Assembly: GCA_022448725.1 (NCBI GenBank) | Contig: JAKUTR010000001.1 | Coordinates: 1-64,000, forward strand | Direction of reading: 5' to 3' | Length of the DNA: 64,000 bases | Source: SAR202 cluster bacterium | GTDB taxonomy: Bacteria; Chloroflexota; Dehalococcoidia; Lucifugimonadales; VXLM01 | Part shown: piece by piece, positions 1-8,279 of the stretch | Layout of the letters: each line of letters begins with the position of its first letter | How positions within the stretch are numbered: the first letter of the stretch is position 1 | The notes under the pieces: model-generated | What the model was told of the DNA's origin: nothing | What the model saw: the letters and a program-made list of their open reading frames with translations, nothing else | Database searches by the model: none | Made by a program: the position numbers and the translations under genes

Positions 1-14
1 ATAGTTTGAGATTA

Positions 15-365
15 TTAGCTTGCACTTTCTTTGTCATAGAATTCTGTGAGGATATGGATACCTCGTCGTGCAATGTAGAATTGGTGGAGGCGGGCAGTAC
101 CTATTATGACCCAGATGTTGAAGTAGGAGTAAAAGTACCCGGACGTAAATTCCGTGCGTGGACCAAAATCGCCACTATCACTTAAACCGTTATGGCGTAT
201 CCAGTCGAGCAACCGGTTAGCTGCGTTTGTTTCACCACAGACTTGTAGGGCAGCGGGTACTTTGTAGTAGTCGCTTAGCATGCCGTCCCCGAAGCTGCCG
301 TCGTCGTGTATTTGCCGTAGTAGGTATTCGCACCCTTTATCTCGCGCAGCCTTTAGATCACTCAT
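15..365 (-). CDS. Short prenyltransferase/terpene-cyclase-fold protein, probably truncated
   Basis: A 116-residue protein that resembles the N-terminal part of the alpha-toroid prenyltransferase/squalene-cyclase repeat family (for example residues 21-27 DDGSFGD, and later SDSGDFGPRTEF followed by an aromatic SGYFYSYFNIW stretch). Family members are usually about 300 residues or more, so this one ends early: after DKESAS, two consecutive TAA codons close the frame where a further repeat would be expected. It starts 8 bases after the stop of the ketopantoate reductase-like gene, so the two are probably co-transcribed. It may be a decayed gene, a frameshifted gene whose remainder lies outside the window, or a genuine short protein. 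No substrate can be assigned. Confidence 0.6.
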   Translation of the reverse strand: MSDLKAARDKGCEYLLRQIHDDGSFGDGMLSDYYKVPAALQVCGETNAANRLLDWIRHNGLSDSGDFGPRTEFTSGYFYSYFNIWVIIGTARLHQFYIARRGIHILTEFYDKESAS

Positions 366-373
366 TTACGGAG

Positions 374-1405
374 TTACTCAATTATGAGCCAGATGTTGTC
401 AAGGTGGGGGACCAGTTCTCCTGACTCAACGCGTTTTGTCAGATCCAGGATCGCCTCGTTCATTGGAGTAGGAACACCCGCCTCTCGTCCCTTATCGATT
501 ACGTAACCATTTAAGTAATCAATTTCAGTACGTCGACCCTTTGATATATCCTGGGCTAGTGAGGGGATGCCGTCCCCGAGTTTTTTACCGCTTTCAACCA
601 TCTCGGCTTCTAACTCAGTCTTCCTCGCCTGATCATGTTCTGCATCAAGGAACATTTGGGAGGGGATCCCACTAATTGCCCCGATTTCGACTCCATGAGC
701 TTTCGCAACATTGACAACTTCCGTAGCGATCATGATCGAAAGATCGCGAGTTACGGGGTGGTTTCTCATACCTTGCGAGGTTTGTCCTGTGACACCGGAG
801 ACCGAATTAGCCATGGAGTTAGTCGCAATTTTGGCCCAACGTTCTCCGAGGAGGTTTTTGGTGGTTCCGGTCTCTCCGATATCACTTAGGATGTCGGTCA
901 GCATGTGGATGCGTGGCGAGTCAGCATTCGATGGGTCCCCCAAGGTGAAGGATCGTTTGGAGGCTAGGGAACTTGTTCGCTCAACATGACCTGGCCCGCG
1001 AGTAGTTGCTCCGATGGTTACCACACAACCCATTGTTCTGCTCCAGCCAACAACGGATGCGATTATGTCCTCATTGATACTATTTTGGGCGGAGACGATA
1101 GTACCTCCAGGGGCGATGTGAGGCTCTATGAGCGTGCTCATCCATCTTGTGTCGTACGACTTAACCGAGAGGAAAACCACATCGTACTGGTTTCCTGTTG
1201 AGGTAATTTCGCCGATATGCAGAGCTGTAGGATTTGCTACGAACTCCTCTTCAACGGTCGTTACTTTTATTCCATCACTTTGAATCTTTTCAATATGAGC
1301 AGGCCAAGTGTCGATCAAGGTTATATCGTGGCCTGCTCGAGATAAGCTTCCACCCATAACTCCACCGATTGCTCCGGCTCCCAGAAATGCGATCTTTGTC
1401 CCCAT
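374..1405 (-). CDS. Ketopantoate reductase-like (PanE/ApbA family) oxidoreductase
   Basis: A 343-residue cytosolic protein. It opens with a Rossmann NADP-binding motif, GAGAIGGVMGG (residues 10-20), as in PanE/ApbA 2-dehydropantoate 2-reductases, which reduce ketopantoate to pantoate. The C-terminal helical domain carries the ERWAKIATNSMANSVSG-type region that holds the catalytic lysine (K in WAKI). Length is somewhat above the roughly 300 residues typical of PanE, and SAR202-like genomes carry many paralogues, so a different 2-oxo acid substrate is possible. It lies directly upstream of the short prenyltransferase-fold gene with an 8-base gap. The family is secure; pantothenate synthesis as the actual role is only a possibility. 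Confidence 0.85.
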   Translation of the reverse strand: MGTKIAFLGAGAIGGVMGGSLSRAGHDITLIDTWPAHIEKIQSDGIKVTTVEEEFVANPTALHIGEITSTGNQYDVVFLSVKSYDTRWMSTLIEPHIAPGGTIVSAQNSINEDIIASVVGWSRTMGCVVTIGATTRGPGHVERTSSLASKRSFTLGDPSNADSPRIHMLTDILSDIGETGTTKNLLGERWAKIATNSMANSVSGVTGQTSQGMRNHPVTRDLSIMIATEVVNVAKAHGVEIGAISGIPSQMFLDAEHDQARKTELEAEMVESGKKLGDGIPSLAQDISKGRRTEIDYLNGYVIDKGREAGVPTPMNEAILDLTKRVESGELVPHLDNIWLIIE

Positions 1406-1531
1406 TATTGCCTCTTTATTAGGATTGATGGGAACGTAGCCTATGCTGCGGGGTGCGTCAAGTAGCGACTCTTACCCATTGGCCATCGGAACTATCGGCG
1501 TCTATAAGACGTATAGCTAATACGTGCAGCC

Positions 1532-3076
1532 TTATTCGATTCGTTGTTCCTCCATTATGGAGTCGGCCGAATACACCCGGTACTGATTCTGTTTTTCGCG
1601 GGATTGGTGTAGTACATCCCATGCAACCTGTCCCTCCGGGGTGATCTCCATTATTTTGAACGGCCGAGGGTCTGGTAGAAAGTTACTACCGAAGAGCACA
1701 AGCGTATTTCCATTAGGAAGTCGTTCCACACTTGAACAACACACTGAGAAAATTATGGGATCGTGGACGAACTCCCATATCTTTCTCACTGTCTTATTTT
1801 TGTGGTCAACTTCAAGTTCTAAAGCTCTCGAATACTGCCCACCTTCTTCATTCGGTCGATCGTTACCGTTGTCGAACATGAGAATATGGCCGTTAGCAAG
1901 GGGAATCGCAGTATGTGGTTCATAGAAGCGATCGGATGCTTGGGGGAAGACGTAGTCACTTCCTGGCCCCCCGATGCGCCATTGGATTTTCTTGAAGTCG
2001 GGTGAAATTGAAACAATCTGATCAAGGTGACGTAGGCTGACTAGAACACTGCCGTCCTCTGCCATTACAGCTGAATTGGCGTGACTCCAGTCTTGTACGG
2101 ACCGGTCACGGTCACATCCACCCCAAACTGGGAAACCAGGAAGACGCCTGTCTGAATCTGGAGCAGTGCGGTCACTAGGAGCGATGTGGTCAAAGATGTT
2201 CCACATGATTTGATTCTTGCCGGTGGATGGGTTCCATATACCGATGGTGTCGCCTTCTTGTGGGTGCGCCGGATTACCAAAACCCTCCCATTGGATCTCA
2301 CGTGAGAGATACATGACTCGGCCATCACGAAGAATCTGTACCTCGTGATGGATCGGTCCATAAGGCGAACATTCGTCGACGAGTCTCGCTATTTCTTCGC
2401 CAGTAGGCTTGATTTCAACGAGGCCTTTGCCAGTCGTCCCACCCTGAAACCCTGCTATATAGACAATGTTACCGTTAGGACGTCGAGCCATTGAGTATGG
2501 TTGCTCACCGGTTGGTTCATCTGGTATGCCATCTGCCCCTTTGAAGTACCAAACTATTTCCCCTTCGCTATCAACCGCAGCGAGGCCCATGAAGCCTTTT
2601 TGACGATATTCGAGGAAGGTGATAGGGCGAGTAGGTTGCCCAGCATATACCTTGAACCTAGACTCCTCTAGCACTTTGGGTAGTGGACCAGTTTCGAAGG
2701 TGCCAGTTGGGCCTGTAGTCGTCCCGCCGTGAAGGTCAGTTCCAAATACTTGGTACTCGTAGATTGTATCCGCCCTTAGACGTGTAGCATGGACAGTGTA
2801 CGTGTTCTGGTTAGATCTAACTGGCCGCGATTGGAAACGCCCGTGGCTCGAGTTTGCATACTCCACATATATGTTTCCTGGTGCAGATAGAGTGCCCGTC
2901 AGTTCCACAACAAGCCCACTTGTCTCAAGTGTCCGAGCAGTGGCTGTCAACACTTTAGGAGCGGGTAGGGGTGTTGGGTTTGGTAGCCGTTCAGGTACGG
3001 ACTCGCTGCACGAGGTGCCTACAGCTACTATCAGGGTGATGGCTGGTAGGGTTACAGCAACTGAGAATGAGCGCAT
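1532..3076 (-). CDS. Arylsulfotransferase-like (ASST family) exported protein, His-containing copy
   Basis: A 514-residue exported protein with a hydrophobic N-terminal segment ending near Cys23 (possible lipoprotein, weak lipobox). A fibronectin-like domain follows (about residues 40-130), then an ASST-type beta-propeller. Propeller motifs include IHHEVQILRDGRVMYL (His243/244), QDWSHANS (His332) and FYEPHTAIPLANGHIL (His388), then FDNG. ASST enzymes transfer sulfate between phenolic compounds, using a histidine as acceptor in the E. coli enzyme; His332 sits in the HxNS-type motif and is the best candidate here. A paralogue lies 31 bases upstream on the same strand, suggesting an operon born from duplication. 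The substrate is unknown, and a sulfotransferase reaction is inferred from family only. Confidence 0.8.
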   Translation of the reverse strand: MRSFSVAVTLPAITLIVAVGTSCSESVPERLPNPTPLPAPKVLTATARTLETSGLVVELTGTLSAPGNIYVEYANSSHGRFQSRPVRSNQNTYTVHATRLRADTIYEYQVFGTDLHGGTTTGPTGTFETGPLPKVLEESRFKVYAGQPTRPITFLEYRQKGFMGLAAVDSEGEIVWYFKGADGIPDEPTGEQPYSMARRPNGNIVYIAGFQGGTTGKGLVEIKPTGEEIARLVDECSPYGPIHHEVQILRDGRVMYLSREIQWEGFGNPAHPQEGDTIGIWNPSTGKNQIMWNIFDHIAPSDRTAPDSDRRLPGFPVWGGCDRDRSVQDWSHANSAVMAEDGSVLVSLRHLDQIVSISPDFKKIQWRIGGPGSDYVFPQASDRFYEPHTAIPLANGHILMFDNGNDRPNEEGGQYSRALELEVDHKNKTVRKIWEFVHDPIIFSVCCSSVERLPNGNTLVLFGSNFLPDPRPFKIMEITPEGQVAWDVLHQSREKQNQYRVYSADSIMEEQRIE

Positions 3077-3107
3077 TTATTCATTGTTCGTCCAGGGGAG
3101 TAGATCG

Positions 3108-4613
3108 TTAATCGATACTAGTTTCGCCCATTACTGATGGGACAGTGTACGCGCGGAAGCTGCCCTGCATCCGCGGGCCACTGATCTGAACTTTGTACAC
3201 TTCATTTGCTTCTGGATCGACCTCAACGACGACTCGTGGATCAGTGACAAAGTTTAATAGAGTGTTGCCATTTTCAAGCCGGAATGCGCTACTTCGATTC
3301 TTGGCATATAAGTCAGGAGAGTGTCGGTATTCCCAAACCTTGGTTGCAACTAAATCGTAGTCACCCAGCACTAACTCAAGAGCGCGCGAGTACTCGCCAC
3401 CTTCCTCTTCCGGTCTGCCCCGGCCGTTGTCGAAGAGCAGTATGTTGCCGTTGGGAAGTTGTTGCGCACTATGTTGGCGATAAAACTTATTGGACGGGTC
3501 CTCGAAAATGTATGTGGATTCAGGCCCGCCAAGTGTCCACTCAACGCGTTCAAAATCCGGTGATATAGAGATGATTTTGCTGAGATTTACTATCGAGACA
3601 ATGATATTACCTCGCGGTCCGATCTGAACGCTATTGGCTCCGGTCCATCGAATAGGTTTGAGCGTTTCTTGTAATGTAATTTGACCAGGATAACGCTCGA
3701 CTCTGCCTGTATCCCAATCAACCCGGACATCGGTGCCGATGGAATCGAATGCGTTCCATACTTCTTGGGTAAGACCAGACTGTTGGTTCCATACCCGGAG
3801 GGTCAATCCTTCGACGAGTGTTTTGGCATCGCCACCATTCGGGCTATCGTCTATGAGTTGGTAGTTCCACGCTGGGTACAGCACGCGCCCATCTGGTAGG
3901 AGAGTCAAATCCCGATGTGGCACACCCGAGAAGGCTCCAGCATCGAGATTGTCTACGATCTCACCAAGGGGTGTGATTTCCCGGATACAGCACATCTCAA
4001 ATGGATTGCTGAGGTGGTACAGGATGTTGCCGTTAGCCTTTTGGACCAGACCGGTTGTTGGGTGTGGAGTTCCTTCGACAGGATTTGGGCTGATGTAGTA
4101 CCAGACAATCTTAGAATCCTGATTGAGCATAAATAAGACACTGCCCTCAACCTCTCGGTGATCTAGCAATAGCAATTCTGAGGTAGGACGCCCGTGGTGC
4201 TCGAACTGAAGTGTTGAGAGGGCTTCGGGCAGGACACCGGTGGTGAATGATCCTTCCTTACTCCGGAACTCGTTACCTTTATCATCGATCGATACTACGA
4301 TGTAGGCATAGGTTGTGCTTGGGGTTAATCGAACTATAGGTATTACGTGTTCCGCAGCTAACTCAGGAGTAGTTGGTGTACGGAATTTACCTGAATCCTG
4401 GCTTTGATACTCGACGTAAGCTAGCCCCTCTGAATCTAATGTCGCAGTAACCTGCGCGATTAGCGCGTTCCCTGACGTTATCTCGGCGGAGTGATCTAAG
4501 ACCTTAGGTGGCGTAGACGCAGAATTACCGCACGCAAACGATAGAAATACAATGCTATAGACAGTCCAACCGACTGCCTTACCGACTGCCTTACCAAGGA
4601 TAGAACTTAGCAT
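3108..4613 (-). CDS. Arylsulfotransferase-like paralogue lacking the motif histidine
   Basis: A 501-residue exported paralogue of the next gene downstream, with the same plan: hydrophobic leader ending at Cys28 (LSFACG, probable lipoprotein), a fibronectin-like domain, then an ASST-type propeller. The equivalent of the HANS motif reads RWTGANS, so Gly325 replaces the histidine, while His381 (FYRQHSAQQLPNGNILL) and the FDNG motif remain. The leader contains a short direct repeat, GKAVGKAVG, from repeated DNA near 4571-4600. Either the enzyme works differently, or it is a non-catalytic partner of the downstream copy. It is probably the first gene of the two-gene operon. Confidence 0.8.
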   Translation of the reverse strand: MLSSILGKAVGKAVGWTVYSIVFLSFACGNSASTPPKVLDHSAEITSGNALIAQVTATLDSEGLAYVEYQSQDSGKFRTPTTPELAAEHVIPIVRLTPSTTYAYIVVSIDDKGNEFRSKEGSFTTGVLPEALSTLQFEHHGRPTSELLLLDHREVEGSVLFMLNQDSKIVWYYISPNPVEGTPHPTTGLVQKANGNILYHLSNPFEMCCIREITPLGEIVDNLDAGAFSGVPHRDLTLLPDGRVLYPAWNYQLIDDSPNGGDAKTLVEGLTLRVWNQQSGLTQEVWNAFDSIGTDVRVDWDTGRVERYPGQITLQETLKPIRWTGANSVQIGPRGNIIVSIVNLSKIISISPDFERVEWTLGGPESTYIFEDPSNKFYRQHSAQQLPNGNILLFDNGRGRPEEEGGEYSRALELVLGDYDLVATKVWEYRHSPDLYAKNRSSAFRLENGNTLLNFVTDPRVVVEVDPEANEVYKVQISGPRMQGSFRAYTVPSVMGETSID

Positions 4614-4941
4614 GAGGGGATTTTCTCAAAGGTTGTTGTTGCGATACAAGTACTCTGGCAGCCGCGATTAACCAATCAGAGGCCAGTTGTTAGCCTCAAT
4701 TCTTGATAATCGTAGCTGCCCATCGATGTCTATATTGTCATGCTGCATAAATCATGTAATCTATCTCATGTGTGGTTATTCCTATGTTGCATTTTCGAAT
4801 ATGTGTCCCCCATAATAAGGAACTTGGTTAACAGAACGTTAAATTGAAGGTCTTTTAAGCGACTAGCCCACACTGGTGGGCTGTGTTCGTTTGGATGAGC
4901 AAAGCAACGGCAGTTAGCAAAACATGCGATGGAGGACAAAT
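4614..4941. promoter_or_regulatory. Intergenic region upstream of the ABC importer binding protein
   Basis: A 328-base, rather AT-rich gap between divergent genes that should hold both promoters. A possible but weak plus-strand promoter is TTGTCA (4735-4740), a 16-base spacer and TAATCT (4757-4762). A short inverted repeat, TTAAC-N5-GTTAA, lies at 4828-4842, and a clear hairpin lies at 4865-4882 (listed separately). GGAGG at 4931-4935 is the ribosome binding site for the binding protein. No ORF in the gap looks real. Confidence 0.4.
4865..4882 (+). other. Leader hairpin upstream of the solute-binding protein gene
   Basis: AGCCCAC, a 4-base loop (ACTG) and GTGGGCT form a perfect 7-bp stem 59 bases before the ATG at 4942. 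There is no T-run after it, so it is not an obvious terminator. It could stabilise the abundant binding-protein mRNA or be an operator; neither can be told from sequence alone. Confidence 0.4.
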
Positions 4942-7104
4942 ATGAGTTTTAAGACAATTGGCTTTGTTGCGGCAATAGCAGCACTGTTTCTGGTGTTGGC
5001 TTGCAGCAGCGATGACGATGCTGATAGCGGTGACGCTGCTGCCCCGGCACCTGCCCCGGCCCCTGCCCCGGCCCCTGCCCCGGCCCCGGCCCCTGCCCCG
5101 GCACCTGCACCAGCGCCAGCCCCCGAGGCGACCGCCAGTGATTTCTCTGGCACCTTCAAGGGCAGCTTTGTATGGGACGGCGACCACCCGACAAGCTTTG
5201 GGGAGTCCCCGGATCTAGCAGCGAAGGTCAAAGCTGGTGATCTACCGCCAGTGGAAGAGCGCTTACCTGACGCCGCCGACGTGATGGTTATCCCGGTCGT
5301 CGACCGAATCGGTGACTACGGCGGAACGTGGAGAAGAGCTTTCACAGGTCCGAATGATGGCCAGAACGCAGACCGTCTTATGATGGACTTCGTTTACTAC
5401 TATGACCTTAATGGCACGAACGTGATCCCGAACGTCTCCAAGGGCTGGTCGATTAGCGACGACGGTATGGTCTACCGATTTGACCTGCGTAAGGGTATGA
5501 AGTGGTCGGACGGTGTTGCATTTACTTCCGATGACTTCGTATGGCACTTTGAGAACGTTATCTCCAACCTCGAGTTGAACCCGACTCGCGATGGCGAGAT
5601 TGGTTGGTCCGGTGTGCAGGTTGATTCTGTGACCGCTGTTGACGATTACACGGTCAACGTCACTCTCCGAGAGCGCAAGGACGGTTTCCTTGACTCCTTG
5701 GCCAACTACACGACAGGTGGCTGGACGCTCCACGGTCGTATCGCTGATGGTATGTATGGGCCTACCCACTTCCTGAAGACGATTCACCGAGACTTTGCGG
5801 ACGACAAGGCTGCGTATGACAAGAAGGTCGCGGATGCCGGATATGAGGCATGGACGACTTATTTCAAGGACCTCTCCAGCCCGCTAAAGAGCACGGACAC
5901 CCCGGTCATCTCCCCGTGGAAGATGACGAGCCCGATTACGGCTGAGTTGTATGAGTGGGAGCGCAACCCCTACTACTGGGCAGTTGACCCCGCTGGTAAC
6001 CAGCTTCCGTACATGGACCGAGTGTCTATGACGCTAACTGGTGACAAAGAAGTACTGAACCTCAAGGCCGCAGCTGGTGAGATTGACTTCCAGCACCGTC
6101 ACATTGACATGGCCAAGGTTCCGGTCTTCAAGCAGAATGCTGAGAAGAGTAATATCGCGGTCCAGTTCTGGGGCTCACACGGCGCCCAGGCTGGTCTCGT
6201 TATTAATATGTCCTACGGTGTTGGGGAAAACCTTAACTATGAGGCGGATCCTGAGATCAAGAAGTGGATAAACAACTTCGATTTCAGGAAGGCACTCTCG
6301 ATCGCGATCGACCGAGAGAAGATCAACGAGGTTATGTTCCTGGGTTCTGGCGTACCCAACCAGGGTACCTTCTCGAAGGGTCACCCCTTCTACCCGGGTG
6401 ATGAAGTTGCATTGGCCTACACCGACCAAGACACCGCCGAGGCAAACAAGATTCTTGACGGTATTGGTCTAGACAAAAAGGACGGCGCTGGCTTCCGACT
6501 CCGGACGGACGGCAGTGGTGACGTACTTGGCTTCGAGATGATGTACATTGCTGAGTACTTCGTGGCTTACGATAAGTTGGCCGAACTACTAGCTGAAGAC
6601 TTTGGGAAGATCGGTATCAAGACCTATCTTAAGCCGCTCGACGTAAGCGTTATCGCAGAGCGCAGGAACAACAACGATATCGTGTTCCAGGCGTCCGGCG
6701 TAATGTCCGCTCGCTGGCCGAACCTGTTGGACAGGTGGCATAACACTGGCGCAGCCTATCGTAACTGGTACGTGGGTGGTCGCGACGTATATGCGGCTGC
6801 CGGTGTTGCGGCAGAGCCGACCGACGAAAACATCAAGCGACTTGGCGAGCTTGCTGACGCAGCGACCAAGAAGCGCTACGAGGATCGTGGTCCTGAGTAC
6901 ATTGAAGGTCAGACCATCTTCATTAATAACCTTTATTCCATTGGTGCTGTTGGCGGCACGCCTGCATTCAACGGTGTAATCGTTAAGAAGAACTACATGA
7001 AGAACATACCTGACGTTGCTCCGAACCAGTCTCCGCTTCAGAACCCCGGTATTGGGCGCACGCCTACGTGGTTCATTGAAGGTGGCAAGAACGACAGCGA
7101 GTAG
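4942..7104 (+). CDS. ABC importer solute-binding lipoprotein (SBP_bac_5, oligopeptide/dipeptide type)
   Basis: A secreted lipoprotein of 720 residues. The start is placed at 4942 because GGAGG lies 6 bases upstream; the ATG at 4924 would be poorly served. The leader MSFKTIGFVAAIAALF ends in lipobox LVLAC (lipidated Cys about residue 21). An acidic patch and an Ala-Pro repeat linker follow before the large binding domain with family 5 motifs such as GMVYRFDLRKGMKWSDGVAF and FDFRKALSIAIDRE. It should capture peptides or similar solutes for the permeases at 7275-9433. Length exceeds the usual 500-600 residues. A strong terminator follows immediately, so the binding protein is expressed separately from the permeases. 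Confidence 0.92.
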   Translation: MSFKTIGFVAAIAALFLVLACSSDDDADSGDAAAPAPAPAPAPAPAPAPAPAPAPAPAPAPEATASDFSGTFKGSFVWDGDHPTSFGESPDLAAKVKAGDLPPVEERLPDAADVMVIPVVDRIGDYGGTWRRAFTGPNDGQNADRLMMDFVYYYDLNGTNVIPNVSKGWSISDDGMVYRFDLRKGMKWSDGVAFTSDDFVWHFENVISNLELNPTRDGEIGWSGVQVDSVTAVDDYTVNVTLRERKDGFLDSLANYTTGGWTLHGRIADGMYGPTHFLKTIHRDFADDKAAYDKKVADAGYEAWTTYFKDLSSPLKSTDTPVISPWKMTSPITAELYEWERNPYYWAVDPAGNQLPYMDRVSMTLTGDKEVLNLKAAAGEIDFQHRHIDMAKVPVFKQNAEKSNIAVQFWGSHGAQAGLVINMSYGVGENLNYEADPEIKKWINNFDFRKALSIAIDREKINEVMFLGSGVPNQGTFSKGHPFYPGDEVALAYTDQDTAEANKILDGIGLDKKDGAGFRLRTDGSGDVLGFEMMYIAEYFVAYDKLAELLAEDFGKIGIKTYLKPLDVSVIAERRNNNDIVFQASGVMSARWPNLLDRWHNTGAAYRNWYVGGRDVYAAAGVAAEPTDENIKRLGELADAATKKRYEDRGPEYIEGQTIFINNLYSIGAVGGTPAFNGVIVKKNYMKNIPDVAPNQSPLQNPGIGRTPTWFIEGGKNDSE
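5041..5125 (+). repeat. GC-rich in-frame repeat encoding an Ala-Pro linker
   Basis: Imperfect tandem 6- and 12-base units (CCTGCCCCGGCC-like) encode about 14 Ala-Pro dipeptides between the lipidated cysteine and the binding domain. The translation makes an extended, protease-resistant tether holding the domain away from the membrane. Whole-unit slippage would change tether length without breaking the frame. The antisense and alternate frames through it yield Gly-Arg or Pro-Arg strings that are artefacts. Confidence 0.85.
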
Positions 7105-7129
7105 CGTAAAGAAAGTTTAAGTTTTAGTC

Positions 7130-7166
7130 TAAGAGCGCCCCCAGGTAACCCCTGGGGGCGCTCTTA
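7130..7166 (+). terminator. Strong intrinsic terminator after the binding-protein gene
   Basis: A perfect 16-bp stem (arms 7130-7145 and 7151-7166) with a 5-base loop, GC-rich at its tip, followed by a short T-rich stretch (AGTTTAT). It begins 25 bases after the stop codon of the solute-binding protein and separates it from the permease genes, which have their own promoter candidate. Confidence 0.9.
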
Positions 7167-7213
7167 GTTTATGCGGCGATTCCAGAGTACAGAGTCGAGG
7201 TACAGGGATCCAC

Positions 7214-7241
7214 TGGACAAATCGTGTCTAGTCGTTAGAAT
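7214..7241 (+). promoter_or_regulatory. Promoter candidate for the permease genes
   Basis: TGGACA (7214-7219), a 16-base spacer and TAGAAT (7236-7241) match the housekeeping sigma consensus at 5 of 6 positions in each box. It lies between the terminator at 7130-7166 and the permease ATG at 7275, so transcription would start near 7248. Its position makes functional sense because the terminator should block read-through. Confidence 0.55.
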
Positions 7242-7274
7242 GGCAGTAGATTCAGCTAAGTTTGGGACACTCAT

Positions 7275-8279
7275 ATGTTGGGCTTTTTAACCAGGCGAGT
7301 ACTTTATGGGATCTTTACCTTGTGGGTGCTGTCGATTGTCTCGTTCCTTGTTATCACATTGCCCCCTGGGGACTTTGTCGACATGTATGTTGAGACCCTG
7401 GTAGGGGAAGCTGGTGTGGGTACTCCTGCTGGCGACAAGATTGAAGAAGTTATTCGAGCTGAATATGGTCTCGACAAGCCAGTAATGGTTCAGTACGGGA
7501 AATGGATGCTCAAAGTGGTCCGAGGCAACTTTGGGATATCCGTCGAATTCAATAGGCCTGTATTGGAGGTTGTTTCGGACAAACTCCTGCTTACTGTGAT
7601 AGTCGCTGTCGCGACTATCGTCTTGACTTGGTTTGCGGCTATTCCTATTGGGATATACTCTGCTGTTAGGCATCACTCGATTGAGGATTACAGTCTGACG
7701 TTCCTCGGATTTCTCGGTCTAGCGATCCCTGATTTTCTTCTTGCGTTGATGCTAATGTGGATTGGGTACTTTTATTTTGATTTTAGTGTAGGTGGATTAT
7801 TTACCCGAGAGTATGCCGGCGCAAATGTTCCTTGGACCATGGGAAAGGTTGTTGACCTTCTCGCTCACCTATGGATACCGGCGATTGTACTCGGTACCTC
7901 CGGAACTGCCGCAATTATCAGGATTATGCGTGCTAACCTCCTTGATGAGCTTAGCAAACCGTATGTTGTTACGGCCCGTGCGAAAGGGCTTCATGAATGG
8001 AAGGCAGTTATGAAGTACCCAGTACGGGTTGCTCTCAACCCAATTTTGAGCCTTTCCGCATATATCTTCCCGGTGCTTATTTCCGGCAGTATCATCGTCT
8101 CGGTCGTGCTTGGTCTTCCTACTGTAGGGCCTCTACTGCTGCGAGCTTTGCTAGCTGAAGATCTATTTATGGCATCTTCAATAGTGCTAATGTTGGGCGG
8201 GATGACGGTCTTGGGTACCATAGTGTCAGACATACTTCTCGTAATTGCTGATCCTCGGATCCGAATGGTGAACCAGTAG
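7275..8279 (+). CDS. ABC importer permease, DppB/OppB type
   Basis: A 334-residue inner-membrane protein with the standard first-permease layout: an N-terminal membrane segment (LTRRVLYGIFTLWVLSIVSFLV), an extracytoplasmic loop, then five more membrane segments. The EAA-type cytoplasmic loop for ATPase docking is VVTARAKGLHEWKAVMKYPV. It is expected to pair with the downstream DppC-type protein and receive substrate from the 4942-7104 lipoprotein. Its TAG stop overlaps the GTG start of the next gene by one base (TAGTG), indicating translational coupling. Genes for the two ATPases are not in the window. Confidence 0.92.
   Translation: MLGFLTRRVLYGIFTLWVLSIVSFLVITLPPGDFVDMYVETLVGEAGVGTPAGDKIEEVIRAEYGLDKPVMVQYGKWMLKVVRGNFGISVEFNRPVLEVVSDKLLLTVIVAVATIVLTWFAAIPIGIYSAVRHHSIEDYSLTFLGFLGLAIPDFLLALMLMWIGYFYFDFSVGGLFTREYAGANVPWTMGKVVDLLAHLWIPAIVLGTSGTAAIIRIMRANLLDELSKPYVVTARAKGLHEWKAVMKYPVRVALNPILSLSAYIFPVLISGSIIVSVVLGLPTVGPLLLRALLAEDLFMASSIVLMLGGMTVLGTIVSDILLVIADPRIRMVNQ

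Noticed and set aside
4855-5231. Minus-strand and alternate-frame ORFs rich in Gly-Arg, Ala-Gly or Pro-Arg
   Set aside because: They are shadows of the Ala-Pro repeat in the binding-protein gene.
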